Shown in pieces: positions 28,990 to 40,048 of a stretch of DNA of 64,000 bases (positions are counted from its first letter, which is position 1; each line of letters begins with the position of its first letter). The DNA is from Phymatolithon calcareum (Eukaryota > Rhodophyta > Florideophyceae > Hapalidiales): positions 248,001 through 312,000 of the forward strand of contig OZ345352.1 of NCBI GenBank assembly GCA_977006965.1, written 5' to 3'. A model generated the notes under the pieces. That model did not search any database. It had not been told where the DNA came from and saw nothing but the letters and a program-made list of their open reading frames with translations. The position numbers were made by a program, and so were the translations under genes.

Positions 28990-31062
28990 ACCGGTTGGAG
29001 AAAACACCAACAGATTGCGAGAAAAATTTGACAAAACCGGTTGGAGAAAAAACCAACAGATTGCGAAAAAAAAATTAACATGCTTCAAGAGCTTAGGCGA
29101 TCCACACAGAAGGACAATGCAAGTTTCAAAAGTGCTGATCAAAGGCGGGCGATGGAGGTCGTGTGGCAAGGAGAAAGAGACGTTGCTGTTATTCTGACTA
29201 CGGGAGGTGAAAAGACGGCCGTCGTAGAAGCCCCGACGTACGATGAGCACAAGATAACCATCTGGGTATCCCCGCTCCGGGCGTTGATTGACGAAGCAAT
29301 GGCGAGTTTTCGAAGAGCGGGGCTGAAGGCGCTGCTCCTGTAGGAGGTCGATGTCAATGCGCTACAGGGATTGAAGGCAATTCTCGTTCGGCCAGAAGAT
29401 CTGCACCAGGAAACGTACTCGTCGGTCCTGCGAAGCTTGGAGATGCGAGATAAAGTGCAGCGTATAGTGGTGGATGAGGCGCACCTGGTGACGATGGCAG
29501 ATAGCTATCGCCCGTGCATGTCAGCTTTGCGCCATATTCGGAGTCGTGAAGGGGAGTTCGCGATTGTGTTCTTGACGGCGACGGCAGCGAATGCGATGGT
29601 GCGGAATATCGCGATGGCGACAGGATGCAATGGGGAGGATATGGTGGTGGTACGAGGCGAAGTGGGAAAAAGAAACTTCGTGAAGATTCTGGAGGACGGT
29701 CGGCGACAGCTGCTGCTAAATGCTGTGTATCACTTTGTTACAATTCATGGAAAAGCTTACAGTGCGGGAGCGTTTGGGAATACTTCAAACGTAGTGGTTG
29801 CATGTCTTACAATGAGTGACGTCTTCGAAATTTTTGCGCGTATGAAGAAGGAGTTTGATAAGCTGAAAACCGGATTTCAGACTGTCGTGAAATTGTACCA
29901 TTCTAAGCTGGATGACGACGAGAAAAAGGCCAGCGACGCAGCTTGGCGGTCGCACAAGGAGGGGCTGTTTGTGATTGTCTGCACGGAAGGGTATATGACA
30001 GGGGTGGATGCGCCGGATGTCCGAATGGTTGTGTTCGCTGGAGGAGCTCGAAGCATGATCGAGTACTGGCAAGGAGCTTGTCGAGCAGGAAGAGAAGATA
30101 GAGATGCGGACGTGGTTGTGTTTTATCACGAGTCGCACGTTATTCGAGGAAATTCTTGACAGGTGATTGAAGACGAAAGCGAGCAAGACCAGTTTGTAAA
30201 ATGGCCACAGCAGGTGATAAGTGTCGCCGTACCGGAGTTGAAGTGTACGTCGAGTAGAGTAGAGAACATGGGAGCTGCGCAAAGAGGCAAGGGGCTCTAC
30301 TCTGCGATGTTTGTGCAAGCATCGCTTACAGACGTACAGTCAGCGCGTCGAAGTTGAAGCATTCTGCAGCTGCGGTGAACAAGGATGAAAATGAATTGTC
30401 CGTTTGAAACGCTGGAGGAAAGTGGACTAACACGAAGACGCATGTCTTTTTCCGAGAGTTCGGGAATAGGACACGCGAAAAATGCGCTTCGGTTGAAGCG
30501 GGCGCTAGTCAATGGAGGTCGTGGAATTGACGAATGCGATATTTGGAAGCGGTTTCGTTAGGCTGGCAGAACCGCCGCGGAGAAGATGAATGAGACGTGG
30601 TCGGAAGTCAGTGGCTTGAAGCTAGTCTCGTCGAAAGGGAGCTCGCTCCAAGGAGTCCAGCCCCAGAGCACCCTTGCAGCTGAGTGCTTCTGGTCATTCT
30701 CTCTCAGCCGAACTAAGGAAAGTGGTGGACGGAAAGTGCGGATGCTTCAACAGGAAGGTCAAGAGCTTGTGGGTGTCTGCACATTGTGCAAATGTGACGA
30801 TATTGTCTCTGGGCGTGTGCTAGAAATCCGTGAAAAGTACTTGCATGACGTCAATGTGTGCCTTCGAGAAGGCCACAAGAAGTATGAATGTCTGCAAAGA
30901 TGCTTCCGTTGTTACCAGTTCGACCACAACAGTTCCGATTGTCTTGCACTGCTTGTTGTTGGGTGTTCTGGGTGTCGAATGACAACGTACGGAGGCGTGA
31001 ACGCCCATGCGCAAGGTTCCGTCGGCAGGACTTGTCCGCTGGGGGGCTGCTTGAAAATGGTC
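28990..31062 (+). pseudogene. RecQ-like helicase copy H3, broken
   Basis: Motifs as in H1, with Walker A changed to TTGGEKT (G to E). The shared TAG is at 29341-29343. From 29371 the core is open for 262 codons through motif VI to a TGA at 30157-30159. A copy-specific 2-bp deletion near 30732 joins the tail into one ORF, 30586-31212, which runs past the module end into MITE and LINE sequence. The tail is cut at 31062. Confidence 0.8.
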
Positions 31063-31120
31063 CTAATTTATGTCCATTTAATGGACAAATATATGGTCTT
31101 GATTGTCATGATGCACAGTA

Positions 31121-31402
31121 GTGTCGAATGCGGGGGTCAGAGTCCGAAAGATCACATTCCGGAGCGGAGGTCGTCCACACGAAATAATAAGTCTTCCGAA
31201 AAGCAGAGATAGGATCCTATGTGCGAGATGCGTTTTTGGACACTTCCAGCGCAACCCAGTCAAAGTGAAGGAGGAGATGGGTGAGCTTGGAATATGGGCG
31301 ATAGCCGCGCTAAATTCGACTCTACGCAAACAGAGATGGAGCAAGGAAGAAACACAAGACGTGGAACGAGCAATTGAAGCAATTCTATTGAACACGGATT
31401 GA
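31121..31402 (+). pseudogene. LINE family E C-terminal fragment, copy 2
   Basis: Same segment as 5672-5956, with the frame ending TGA at the intact copia target site. Residues ARCVFGHFQ replace ARWFFGHFP here. Confidence 0.6.
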
Positions 31403-31630
31403 GTAACCTTCTAAGAGAGTTGACGGAAGTTTAATGCACGCTATAGTAAGGTGCCGACTTTCCTCAAGTTGAGACATATGGTACCCTTCAAATAAACTTT
31501 ACAAACTACGAATGCGGGGATCAGTGAATCTTAATTTTCCACCAAATGGCAGCGCCGTGGCGTCACCGAGAGCCTACTGGTCCAGGGCGGAACCGACCAC
31601 AGCTCCGGTTGACGGTTTGACACCTCTAAA

Positions 31631-33556
31631 GCACTTGTGTCTATTTTACGGAAATTTTCCCTCAATTGACGTGCGCTTATCCCTCAATTGAGGGAAAAGA
31701 TTCACTTAATTTTTTGCTCATGAAAGTTACTTGCTATTATGTCTTCAGCATGCTTAGTGAAGAAGTTCCTAACAGTAGAAATGTGGAAAATGTATGTTGT
31801 GGCACTATCAAGCGCAATTCTGTCTCGCATTTTCAAACTCTGACGTTGTTTTGCCCATCAAAAGTAGTCACCATGACCTCTGCAGTCATCCTATTCCTTT
31901 TGTTAGGGGTAACGTGGCGTTGAACACTGCTCTCGGATACAAATGTACGCTCTGGCACGACTGAATGTCGATCATTAATGCACATGTCAAATGCTATCGA
32001 TGACGTGCGCTTCCGGCATATCACAAAACCTTCACTGCGCCATGTGCTGCTGACCCTCTGCATGCTCACCAGAGAATAACAGCCAGATAGCAAACTATAA
32101 ATTTGCCAGAAGAGTTAGATGGCCCATATAAACTGTAGGCGCACTTGTTCAAAATCTGCAGAGTCAAGACTCACTAATTATGAATCCACACGTGCAATGT
32201 GCCTTATACCGAAATACGCGACCACAAGAAAGCACAGAACTGCCATTCTGTGGGCCATCTCGCCTTCAAAATCTATTTGACACCGTGTGCTTTCTGTGCT
32301 CATTAGTGGGATCGATATAATCTTGACCGACGTGACCAGCGTTACTGCGCAGAGCACATGTCTCGTAATTCATTTGATTCCACTCTGAATAAAATCAACC
32401 GGAGGTACTCGGCCATCGGTACCCCTGTTTTCGAAGAAGAAGTGCTAGAGTAGTACTATTTCCGCGTTGTAGATTTCCAGAAAACGCTCCCGGCGCAAAA
32501 CTCAACTCTTGCCGTAAGGGCGAGTATTTCGAAAAACGTAACAGCCTCTGTCCCTGTAATCTCTTTTCGGCCCTTTTCTTCTCAGATTAGCGGACGTCAA
32601 AGCAGCAATTTTTCGTAGGTAAGTTTGGAAAAAATCTTCACCACGCAATCGTACTTCGAATGAAGTACAGTACCTCAATTCTCGGATATGAAGTCTAAGT
32701 TTAGAGTGAGAAGTGTAGACAACTGAGAGTAAATCGTCCCTAAAACAGATATAGAACTTCCACTTGTACCTTGACACCCAATGAGCGCACGTATTCGGCT
32801 CGCGGTCGGGCGTGATGACATCAAGTTCCCGGTGTGATATTTGGTCTCAAGGGCCCTGTAAGACATTGGGGAGAGAGCTCAAAAGAGGGCGTATAGAGCT
32901 TCTGAAGGTTTTATCGAAGCTTTTTTGCCCTTCTAAGGAGCATGTGATCGCCACTATAGACGATAAACAGGCGTTTCGCGAAGCAGATTGGCAAGGATAA
33001 GCACTGTAAGCAAGCCATGGCGGTACTGCACTTTGCCCGTGCTGGCTCGGTTCAAGCTGGTCACCGTCTGGAATATCATCTTCAGCGTTCTCTTCCTTGA
33101 CGTTGACAACTTGGATTGTCTTCATCTTAGTCTTCTTCAATGGATAACGAATCAGAACTCACTTCATGCGATTTGACATGTTCGCGCGACCATTGGTTTT
33201 TCCCCGAGTAAATTCTGAAACGTACTGCTCACCTTCTTTGATTTTAAAATGGCTCCGTATAGTTTGGAGCACTCTGCAATACCGATTACCGATTCTTCGT
33301 TGGTGTGTTCTGATATACCGACCGCGCGCAGCCGATCTTTTTCTCATGGAATGAGAGGTCTGGTACTTCTGAGTGACCAACATATTTTCGTTGCTAGCGC
33401 CGAACCAAGCTAATAGTGTGCATACTCCTCGCACAGAAGATGAGCCAGGCTTTACGAATATGGCCTGAGCTATCTGTTCCAGATTTGCTTTATGGATTTT
33501 TTCGAGCTTTCAAATCGCCCCTCAATTGAGGGGCTTCGTAAAATAGACACTAGTGC
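31631..33556 (+). mobile_element. 1926-bp TIR DNA element
   Basis: Ends GCACTTGTGTCTATTTTACG and CGTAAAATAGACACTAGTGC are inverted repeats with one mismatch in 20 bp. Next to each end is a CCCTCAATTGAGGG palindrome (31681-31694, and the 18-bp GCCCCTCAATTGAGGGGC at 33517-33534). No clear target duplication was seen. Several short ORFs inside are conserved in the second copy (57608-59533, also 1926 bp), but I do not recognise a transposase. Confidence 0.7.
31710..31910 (-). pseudogene. Unrecognised ORF fragment in the TIR element
   Basis: On the minus strand it reads RIALDSATTYIFHISTVRN then FFTKHAEDI. The paralogous sequence at about 49140-49345 keeps the same reading with an extra 28 bp (YEPAAVDVL). 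Two independent contexts keep this frame, so it once coded. The family is unknown; a transposase or recombinase part is possible. Confidence 0.35.
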
Positions 33557-35108
33557 TATTCATTGTCGGACCAATTTTAAGAAATCGAGTAGAAAGACTT
33601 CGTGTTCTCTCCCGTTTTGAAACAGCTGAGAACAGGAGAATATTGTTGATACTGAGAATGCTCGAAAGGCAAAAGGCACGTAAGATGAGCCAAATGGGTG
33701 CTCCAAGAGCAACCAAAGACTTGGAAGAGCTACAATAGGTTTGGCGAGACATCCACGCAATGATGCGACATGCTCAATTCGAAAAAGCGCTGGAATATCT
33801 CAAGAACAAAATATCAGCTAAGTCCTGAAAGGCATCTCTATTCAAGGATGAAGGTGGTTCTTTGGAGCTAAACAGAAAGCGAAATATACCATATGATATT
33901 CCCGAGGCTATCCCAGTGATCCTAAGGCTACCAATTGTAAGACATCGCCAACTGGCAGCTAAGTGGACATTTGGAAGGTTTCCCGCTCTGAGTACGACAA
34001 GGCTAGAAGAAAAATTTTGCACGAGTGTGGCATTTGTCATGGACATCGTTGACGATCACCTATCAAGATATCACCAGACCAAAGAGGAGACCAAGATGAC
34101 TGATCATGCACTGGATCAGTTACGTTTCTTCTCTATTGCGTTTTCTGATGACATGGAATGATTTTGGAACTCCAAGCTTTTCCCCATCTTCCAGAAGCTG
34201 TTTTTCGAGCAAGGATTACCACAAGAGTATAGTGACCAAGTAACAACTGAAATGCATCCCCCTTACAGTCTCCAGAGTGTCACTGAGACCGTTAAATCAA
34301 CAACAAATTACAAAAACTGCTGCCAACATGTATTGGACCATTTGCAAGAAACCGAGTAGAGTGGCTTCGCCTCCCCCCCCGTAGCCAGACAGCTGAAAGC
34401 AGGGGGATAATCGAGTGCTCGAAAAAAAAGACTAGCGTGCTGGCTGTTCCAAGAGTAACCAGCGATGTAGAAGAGCTCAAATGTGTTGGACCACCTCAAG
34501 AACAAAATTTCAGCAAAGTCCATAGAAGCATGGCTATTAAAAGATGAATATGATTCCCTGGAGCCGAACAGAAAGCGAAAATACCGGAAGGGTATCCCTG
34601 TAGTCCTAACGCTACCGAAAGTATGACATCGCGAATTGGCAGCTAATTGGACATTTGGTGGGCTTCCCGCTCTGAGCACGACAATTTCCCCCTCGAGGTC
34701 CTGAAGGAGACCAGAGGTGGGTTTTTGTAGTCCACTGAATCGTGTTACACCAACAAGAAAAGAAAGCCCCTTCAAGACAGAATCTAGCCAAAACCCTGCG
34801 CCTTAGGAAAGTTGCCCCGAGCGTCAGCAAGTGCGTTGGTAACTTTTAAATAAAAATCTACCTTTCTTCTTCTTCTGAGCACGACAAGGCTAGAAAGAAG
34901 ATTTGCTATGAGTGTGTCATCTCCCATCAACATCGTTGCCGACCACATATCAAGATATCACTTAGCCGAAGTAGAGACCAAGATGACTGATCATGCACTG
35001 GACAAGGTATTCGTCTGTAGTATTCTGTTTTATGATGACATGGAATTATTTTCGAGCTCCAAGGTTCTGTCCCATCTTTCAAAGGGGAGCTGTGCCACTA
35101 ATATTGCA
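33557..35108 (+). pseudogene. Two tandem LINE family D 3' ends
   Basis: The first (33557-34180) reads RNRVERLRVLSRFETAEN, then KWTFGRFPALSTTRLEEKF and EETKMTDHALDQL. The second (34290-35108) repeats the layout (ANWTFGGLPALSTT, then RLERRF and VETKMTDHALDK) but is split by a LINE B insertion at 34685. Both end in similar 3' sequence with AGTATAGTG. They match the KW-x-FG-x-FP and C-terminal helix pattern of the LINE ORF2 at 54756-56210. Several stops are present, including TAG after DLEELQ at about 33736. Confidence 0.6.
34685..34873 (+). mobile_element. LINE family B 3' fragment inserted in LINE D
   Basis: A 189-bp 5'-truncated insert with target duplication TCTGAGCACGACAA at 34671-34684 and 34874-34887, and a (TTC)n tail. 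The neighbouring tandem LINE D copy has the uninterrupted site (CTCTGAGTACGACAAGG at about 33987). The same insertion occurs in C3, so it predates the C2/C3 duplication. Confidence 0.9.
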
Positions 35109-35122
35109 ACAAAAGTATAGTG

Positions 35123-36037
35123 GGGGGGAAATTGTAGGTTTTTATTTTAGATGCCCTCAACGCCGGTATTCACCAACATCAGCGCAGCTTCCCGTTCGTA
35201 CTGCCATCTCATTACCCAATCAGATCACATTACACTCTCATTTCTTCTAACATTTGGATTTCCAAGGTTAAAAGTTTGTCAATCGCCGTTTTCGTCCCTT
35301 CTTCCGAAGATTTTTCTGCTCTTGGACTTGTTAAATTTCGCTGTAGAGTTTTCTGATTCTCTTCCGCGACCTCGTTGAAGTGCTCAATGTAAGACTCTGC
35401 TCTTCATGGTGGAAAGCGGTCAAAGAACCACTTGAGTGCTAGGAGTCGACGTTTCCTGGATCGAATTTGGAGTACAGGGCTTACTTTCTCCTTAGTATCG
35501 ACGGCAATTTTTCTCTCTTTTTCTTCTTCCTTTTCAATCCATTCCTGTCGTCGGCGGTGGCTCTCGTGTTTGTGGGTCACCAGCCCTCGTTCGGCTCGCT
35601 CGGTACTGCCACTTAGGTGCTCATGCTCCTGCAGAAAGCGGATATCCCTCTCTGATTGCTGTATGTCCCCTTCTTTTCCTGCGTAATTTGCTTCCTTCTC
35701 GAGTTCGTCCTTCCGTCGTATAAGCCTCTGAGCGAAGTGCTCTCCGAGTTGCGCTCTTCTTATCGTTGGTGGAGTAATTCTGCAGAGGGCTCGCATTCGA
35801 GCGTGCAATCGTTTCGCGTAGTTACCGAAGACAACAGAGTAGAACAGACACTCCGCTTGGTTAATCTGCGCTTCGACTGAGTTTGTCCATGGTGTGAGGT
35901 GTATCGCGTACTCCCATCTGCATTGCACAAGAGCCTTGTACATTGCTATATTCTTGGTAGTAGCTAGTCCTTGCGCTTGGACTCCCAAGTCTTTTAGTCC
36001 CATGATGATTCCCTTCGCCGCGTTGATGCGCTTTAGT
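35123..36037 (-). mobile_element. 5'-truncated LINE family C insertion
   Basis: Target duplication ACAAAAGTATAGTG at 35109-35122 and 36038-36051. On the minus strand it codes for an ORF2 C-terminal part (35404-36037: CRWEYAIHLTPWT, LCRITPPTIRR, then LALKWFFDRFPP), followed after a TGA by IDKLLTLEIQMLEE, so the frame is broken near 35404. The 3' end has AATAAAAACC and a G/C run of 7 bases (12 in the other copy at 54059-54294). Confidence 0.85.
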
Positions 36038-36109
36038 ACAAAAGTATAGTGAGTAGCTGCTGTAATAAGTTTCAACTGTATACGCAAATTCTTAAATATA
36101 ACGACGTTC

Positions 36110-36600
36110 TATTTATCGTAAATATGTAGATTTTGTTGAGAAGGTAAAATGCGTCCCAATTGAAGGCAAGTCGGCACCTCTACTTTATGGTCGATTTTTC
36201 TTTTTTCTGTTCTTACTGAACTGCGCGTCTTGATTTTTTTTAATTCTTTAATCTTCTTCAATTCTGGCTTTTCTTTGACTTCTGTTCGTTTCTTTGATTC
36301 TGGCTTTTTGTGATACTGGTTTATGCTGGGAAAGGGCCACCCTTGGTTCTTGCTTGTATGTTTCCGGCTTGATCCTCACCTCAGCGCTTGTCTACTTTTT
36401 CGAAGCCTATCTTGCAGATTTGATGATTTTCTCGACCATGCTCCTAAACTGTGGTCCCTTGCCACGCTCTCGTTGTCTCCAAAATAAGAACCATTTTTGT
36501 ATTTGTCAACTTTTGCGTCGAAATAGTCGGTTTCTTAGTCTCTTTTTAGTGTTTACTGCGTTGAGAACGAGCTCGTTATAAACCGACGCCTACGCTTTGC
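36110..36600 (-). pseudogene. LINE-like 3' end, Lys-rich C-terminus
   Basis: On the minus strand, a Lys-rich reading (KPESKKRTEVKEKPELKKIKELKKIK) is followed by VEVPTCLQLGRILPS over a 3'-UTR-like block GTGCCGACTTGCCTTCAATTGGGAC and then TTTTACCTTCTCAACAAAATC. This block aligns with the LINE 3' block at 11211-11262. Unique in the window. Confidence 0.35.
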
Positions 36601-36689
36601 GTTACCATTATTCACATGACCGGTACAGAGATTCGAAAAAACTTCCAAATCTTTTCGAGAAAATCCTATATGTGTTCTATTGAGTAATT

Positions 36690-36870
36690 TTTAGTAAGTC
36701 ATAAGCAAGCGAGAATAGACTAAGGAGGATGAGAGGAAAGTTGCTAGTGCGATCAATATCATTCTGAATCTGCAGACTAAGGATAAGCCGGAGCAGAATC
36801 AAAGTGCCATTTAACCTCCAGTTCGGAAGCTGGCCATGTTTACAATAAAATATAATGCTTTGAAGAGCCT
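36690..36870 (+). pseudogene. LINE C-terminal fragment (family H)
   Basis: KEDERKVASAINIILNLQTKDK reads like NEEERQIEVAINNILKDTK at 20150. It is followed by a segment resembling 20615-20660. Short and broken. Confidence 0.35.
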
Positions 36871-36879
36871 TTAGTGACA

Positions 36880-38150
36880 TTGAATTCCAATTTCTAGGAT
36901 TAGTGACAATGACGTGCTAGTTTTCATATTAGCTATACAGAATTTCTGTGACAGTGACATGAAAATTAGCGACACTGAAAGTATTTAGCGCTTAAAATGT
37001 GCCTCCCGTTCAAGACGCCACTTTGGAGGCGAGTGGGAGCACCTGTACCAGCTCTGGAGAGGTGAAAAGCTCCGTATTCAAATTCACATATGATAGCTCG
37101 CCAATTGCGCTTCGGCGCAGGACCGACATGGGAAAACGCAAGCTCCCCCTTGCGCACCGCCACCTGGAAACCGACTCTGCTTCCCGCGGTGGCGCTCCCG
37201 CCGTCACATAGACTATGTAGCTGAGCAACTTCGTCACATCTGTCGCCATCTTTAGCCACAAACCGGTCTCCTCATCTGTCATTCTCCGAGCTTCAAATTC
37301 CTACACCCATCTCACGCACTTTCTTTCTTTCTTTACTGCAGAAGACGTTAATTAGAGTTAACATCTGGGGTTGCTCACGCACTTTGACATAGATTCATTT
37401 TTTTCCTTTCCGCGCCGGACCGGTAACAAGCCCGGGCTCCGCCAATCTTCTCAACCTTTTTTCCAAACCTGGTCGGAACTCGGCAGGAAGTGTCTTCCCC
37501 TTGAGCAGATCGCTCAAGCTAAACATATCCTTTCGAGCTTCATCCTAAACATTTCTCACGAAGTTCCCTACATCCTCAGCGCCCTTATCCTTCTCGTCGA
37601 TATACGTGCACAGGCTGTACACTTCGCACCCACTTTTCGTCACAGCGTCATTTTCATTTAGAGGAAGCACTGACAGATACTCCAAGCTATGGTCAACTTG
37701 GCGGCCTTCCGCCGAGATGGAAGGTCGGATGTAGAGTTAGATTCAGTTAGTGTTGCAGTAATATACACATGAGAATTGAAGTGGGGACAAAACCAAGTTT
37801 ATGTGGCTGCTTTATGCAGCTTAGTATTGTTACAGTCGGCCACTCTATCTTCTCATGCTGATGTGTTTACAGTCACCAATCGGGCAAAGCGAGAATATAA
37901 GCGACATGTATAACTTTGGGAGCTTACAACTAAGTGGAGCGGAAGGTGGTCTGCGTGACCCACATCAAGTTGTGGAGCGTTTCTCCTTAGCAATCCATGA
38001 AAACCGAAACTTGTCTTCTAGGGATAGCCCTGAAGTTTTTGCTACTACGCGAGGCTAATGGCATAGCAAAAGACCGTTTCCGTGCCGTAGATCTTTACAT
38101 TTGAGCTATGCTCTTCGGTAGAGATGTATGCCCTATGAGAAAGTAGGAAA
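36880..38150. other. Unique stretch with one possible decayed coding region
   Basis: A small hairpin element lies at about 36913-36977 (GTGCTAGTTTTCAT against ATGAAAATTAGCGAC). On the minus strand, about 37740-37398 reads with only one stop (TAG at about 37551) a plausible acidic to basic protein, with EVYSLCTYIDEKDKG before it and MFSLSDLLKG then LPAEFRPGLEKRLRRLAEPG after it. Family not recognised. Nothing else was recognised here. Confidence 0.35.
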
Positions 38151-38153
38151 CGA

Positions 38154-38540
38154 TTACTCTCGCAAGACGTGAAGGGTGTACAACCAGATCCCCGTGGTGG
38201 CGCTGAGCTGTACACCTACTCTATCATGGAGTGCTGCGATGCTCGATCCAGACGCATTACGCATTTGCATCTTATTTGTCTTTGAGGGAGCTACAGAAAA
38301 AACAATGGTAGAGCGCATCCGACAGCCAAGGTCGCGCTGTGTCAACTGAGATCGATCGGTATACCATTGAGAAAGCATAGCCCCTTGAAAGCAGCCAAGA
38401 CGTAAATCAACCGAAATGGCAATACCCCGTGCACCTGGCCCCGCGCACTGCAAGTATACGTACAGCCATTGCAGAAACTGAGAGGAAATTCCTCGCACTT
38501 CCCGTTTTGGAGTCCCAGCTGAGCGCTGTGATTCTAGTGC
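38154..38540 (-). pseudogene. LINE reverse transcriptase fragment, decayed
   Basis: On the minus strand, FLQWLYVYLQ, then GIAISVDLRLGCFQGAMLS and, soon after, APSKTNKMQM. These resemble the S-x-GVPQGSVLSP region and the NPSKT-x-MM region of non-LTR reverse transcriptases, with the catalytic ADD part between them missing or shifted. It is not a copy of the family A ORF. Confidence 0.45.
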
Positions 38541-38544
38541 TTCT

Positions 38545-39120
38545 GTCCGATTAGCTTATTAATGGCGTGTTCAATAACCATTCTAACTTGTCTCTGGCCT
38601 TTCTTATGCGCTGTTTGTCAGTGACACCAACTGGCGCTAGATACACTCCTTGATATGGAGACTCTGAGCGATTTCTGAAATAGGCCGTGCATCCCTGCAA
38701 GAACCTGATTTCCTGATATACATATCATATACTAGATGCCGTAGATCCGTAATACCGTTCTCTGCTGAAGGAATCGTGGACACCATACGAGAAGGGAGAC
38801 ATAGAAGGCGCAATGGACAGGTTGAGGGATCACTGGATACAAGCGCTCAGCAGAAACACAATGCTGTAGAACGGAGGAAGCAGTCGGAAGCATATCATGT
38901 GCTCCACACTCCTTTCTTTATTGTAAGCCTCAACTGGTGATGGATTCAGGGTTGCTGACTCGTAAACAGAAACTGGCTCGAGGATTGGACCACAAGCCCC
39001 GAGATGAATAGTTTAGTTTCCAACTTACTCTACTGTAGAACAGGAGGGACAGGGAATGACAATAGAGCCCTCTTTAGCAGCGATATACGTATCGGTAACA
39101 ATGCATGTCACTGCAGTAGA
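38545..39120. other. Nothing recognised
   Basis: No ORF of note, no repeat shared with the rest of the window, and no RNA gene recognised. Confidence 0.5.
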
Positions 39121-39127
39121 CAGAGTG

Positions 39128-39240
39128 AACCCTAACTATCTACCAAATGGGCCGCGCCGTGGGGACCTCCCGGGCTTAATGACCCAGAGGCCGGTCCAGA
39201 TTCGGTCGTCCCCCATTTGGTGGACAGTTTAGGCTTACTC
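39128..39240. mobile_element. Short MITE-1 relative, about 113 bp
   Basis: AGTGAACCCTAACTATCTACC at the left and GGTGGACAGTTTAGGCTTACT at the right form a terminal inverted repeat. Inside it, CAAATGGG, CCGCGCCGTGGGGACCTCCCGGGC and CCAGAGGCCGG match the ends of MITE-1 with the core deleted. Confidence 0.65.
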
Positions 39241-39942
39241 CCGAAAGCCTAGCTATCCATCAATAGCGTCTCGAACACAGAAAAGCTAGCCACTCACCGA
39301 ACACAACAGATGGGTGAGAGTGCAGAATGATAGCTTTGTAGTTCAATTGCTTTTTCAGAGCTCTTAGGCGAGTGTTGATATTCTTTTCGATTCATAATAC
39401 CATTTCAATATAGTAAGCGGCTTTATTGAGATGGAACATTGGGTAGCAAAAAAGAAAGCCCAGCAATGTGTTAAGCACATATGCTTCTGGCATGCAATTT
39501 TCTTATTTGACTTAATAAGATGAACATAACAACTTGAAGATCGCTCGACAAAAGTCATTTTCTTCTCCAGGTGTACATTGGGGCTCCCTAGATTTTTGTT
39601 GAGTGTTCTAGCTTCCCCCCACGATATTCCAGGTTCTACACAACCCATTTCCTCTCTTTGAAGAGCAAAACTGCCTCCAAATTTGAGCTCCCGGCGTGTT
39701 TCGTTGAGCGTCTTCTTCTCTTCTAGAACATTTTCGCGCGGTTCAAGTTCTCCCTCAAGAAAAATTCATTGGCCTAACGTAATGTACATTAATCGTTCTG
39801 CTTCTTCAGACGTCGAGCGACTCGAAGGCTGCATCGCCGGCGGTGTGGGCCAGAGCAGCAGGCAGTCGGACGATGCAGTAGGGCGATGGTTGCGTTGAGG
39901 CATTCATCGCCGACGGCGTGGGACAGCGGAGCATAGTGTTTT
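39241..39942. other. Unique stretch, no gene recognised
   Basis: Short ORFs only (39364-39648 on -, 39683-39898 on +), without motifs. It ends where MITE-2 begins. Confidence 0.45.
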
Positions 39943-40048
39943 CCACGTGTCAAACCGTCAACCGGAGCTGTGGTCGGTTCCGCCCTGGACGAGTAGGCTC
40001 TCGGTGACGCCACGGCGCTGTCATTTGGTGGAAAATTAAGAATCACTG
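39943..40048 (-). mobile_element. MITE-2 copy next to MITE-1
   Basis: GTGTCAAACCGTCAACCGG to GGTGGAAAATTAAGAATCACTG, the inverse of 11283-11390. It merges directly into the CCCCGCATTCGGCAC end of MITE-1. Confidence 0.6.

Larger units (their letters stand above)
24035..31062 (+). repeat. Module A copy 3, with short satellite and LINE insertion
   Basis: Pairs in inverted orientation with 48765-41090. It includes a 600-bp left flank (24035-24640), a satellite of only 1.5 units, the spacer, a LINE insertion at 27847-28659, and the helicase H3. It ends inside the Cys-rich tail at 31062, where a MITE-1 end and module C follow. Confidence 0.9.
31063..36051 (+). repeat. Module C copy 2
   Basis: Order: MITE-1 end fragment, LINE family E C-terminus (31121-31402), its 3' UTR, MITE-2 (31512-31622), TIR element (31631-33556), two tandem LINE family D 3' ends (33557-34180 and 34290-35108) with LINE B inserted in the second, then LINE C (35123-36037). 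Inverted copy at 54059-60040. The empty copia target GGATTGAGTAACC is at about 31397-31409. Confidence 0.9.
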
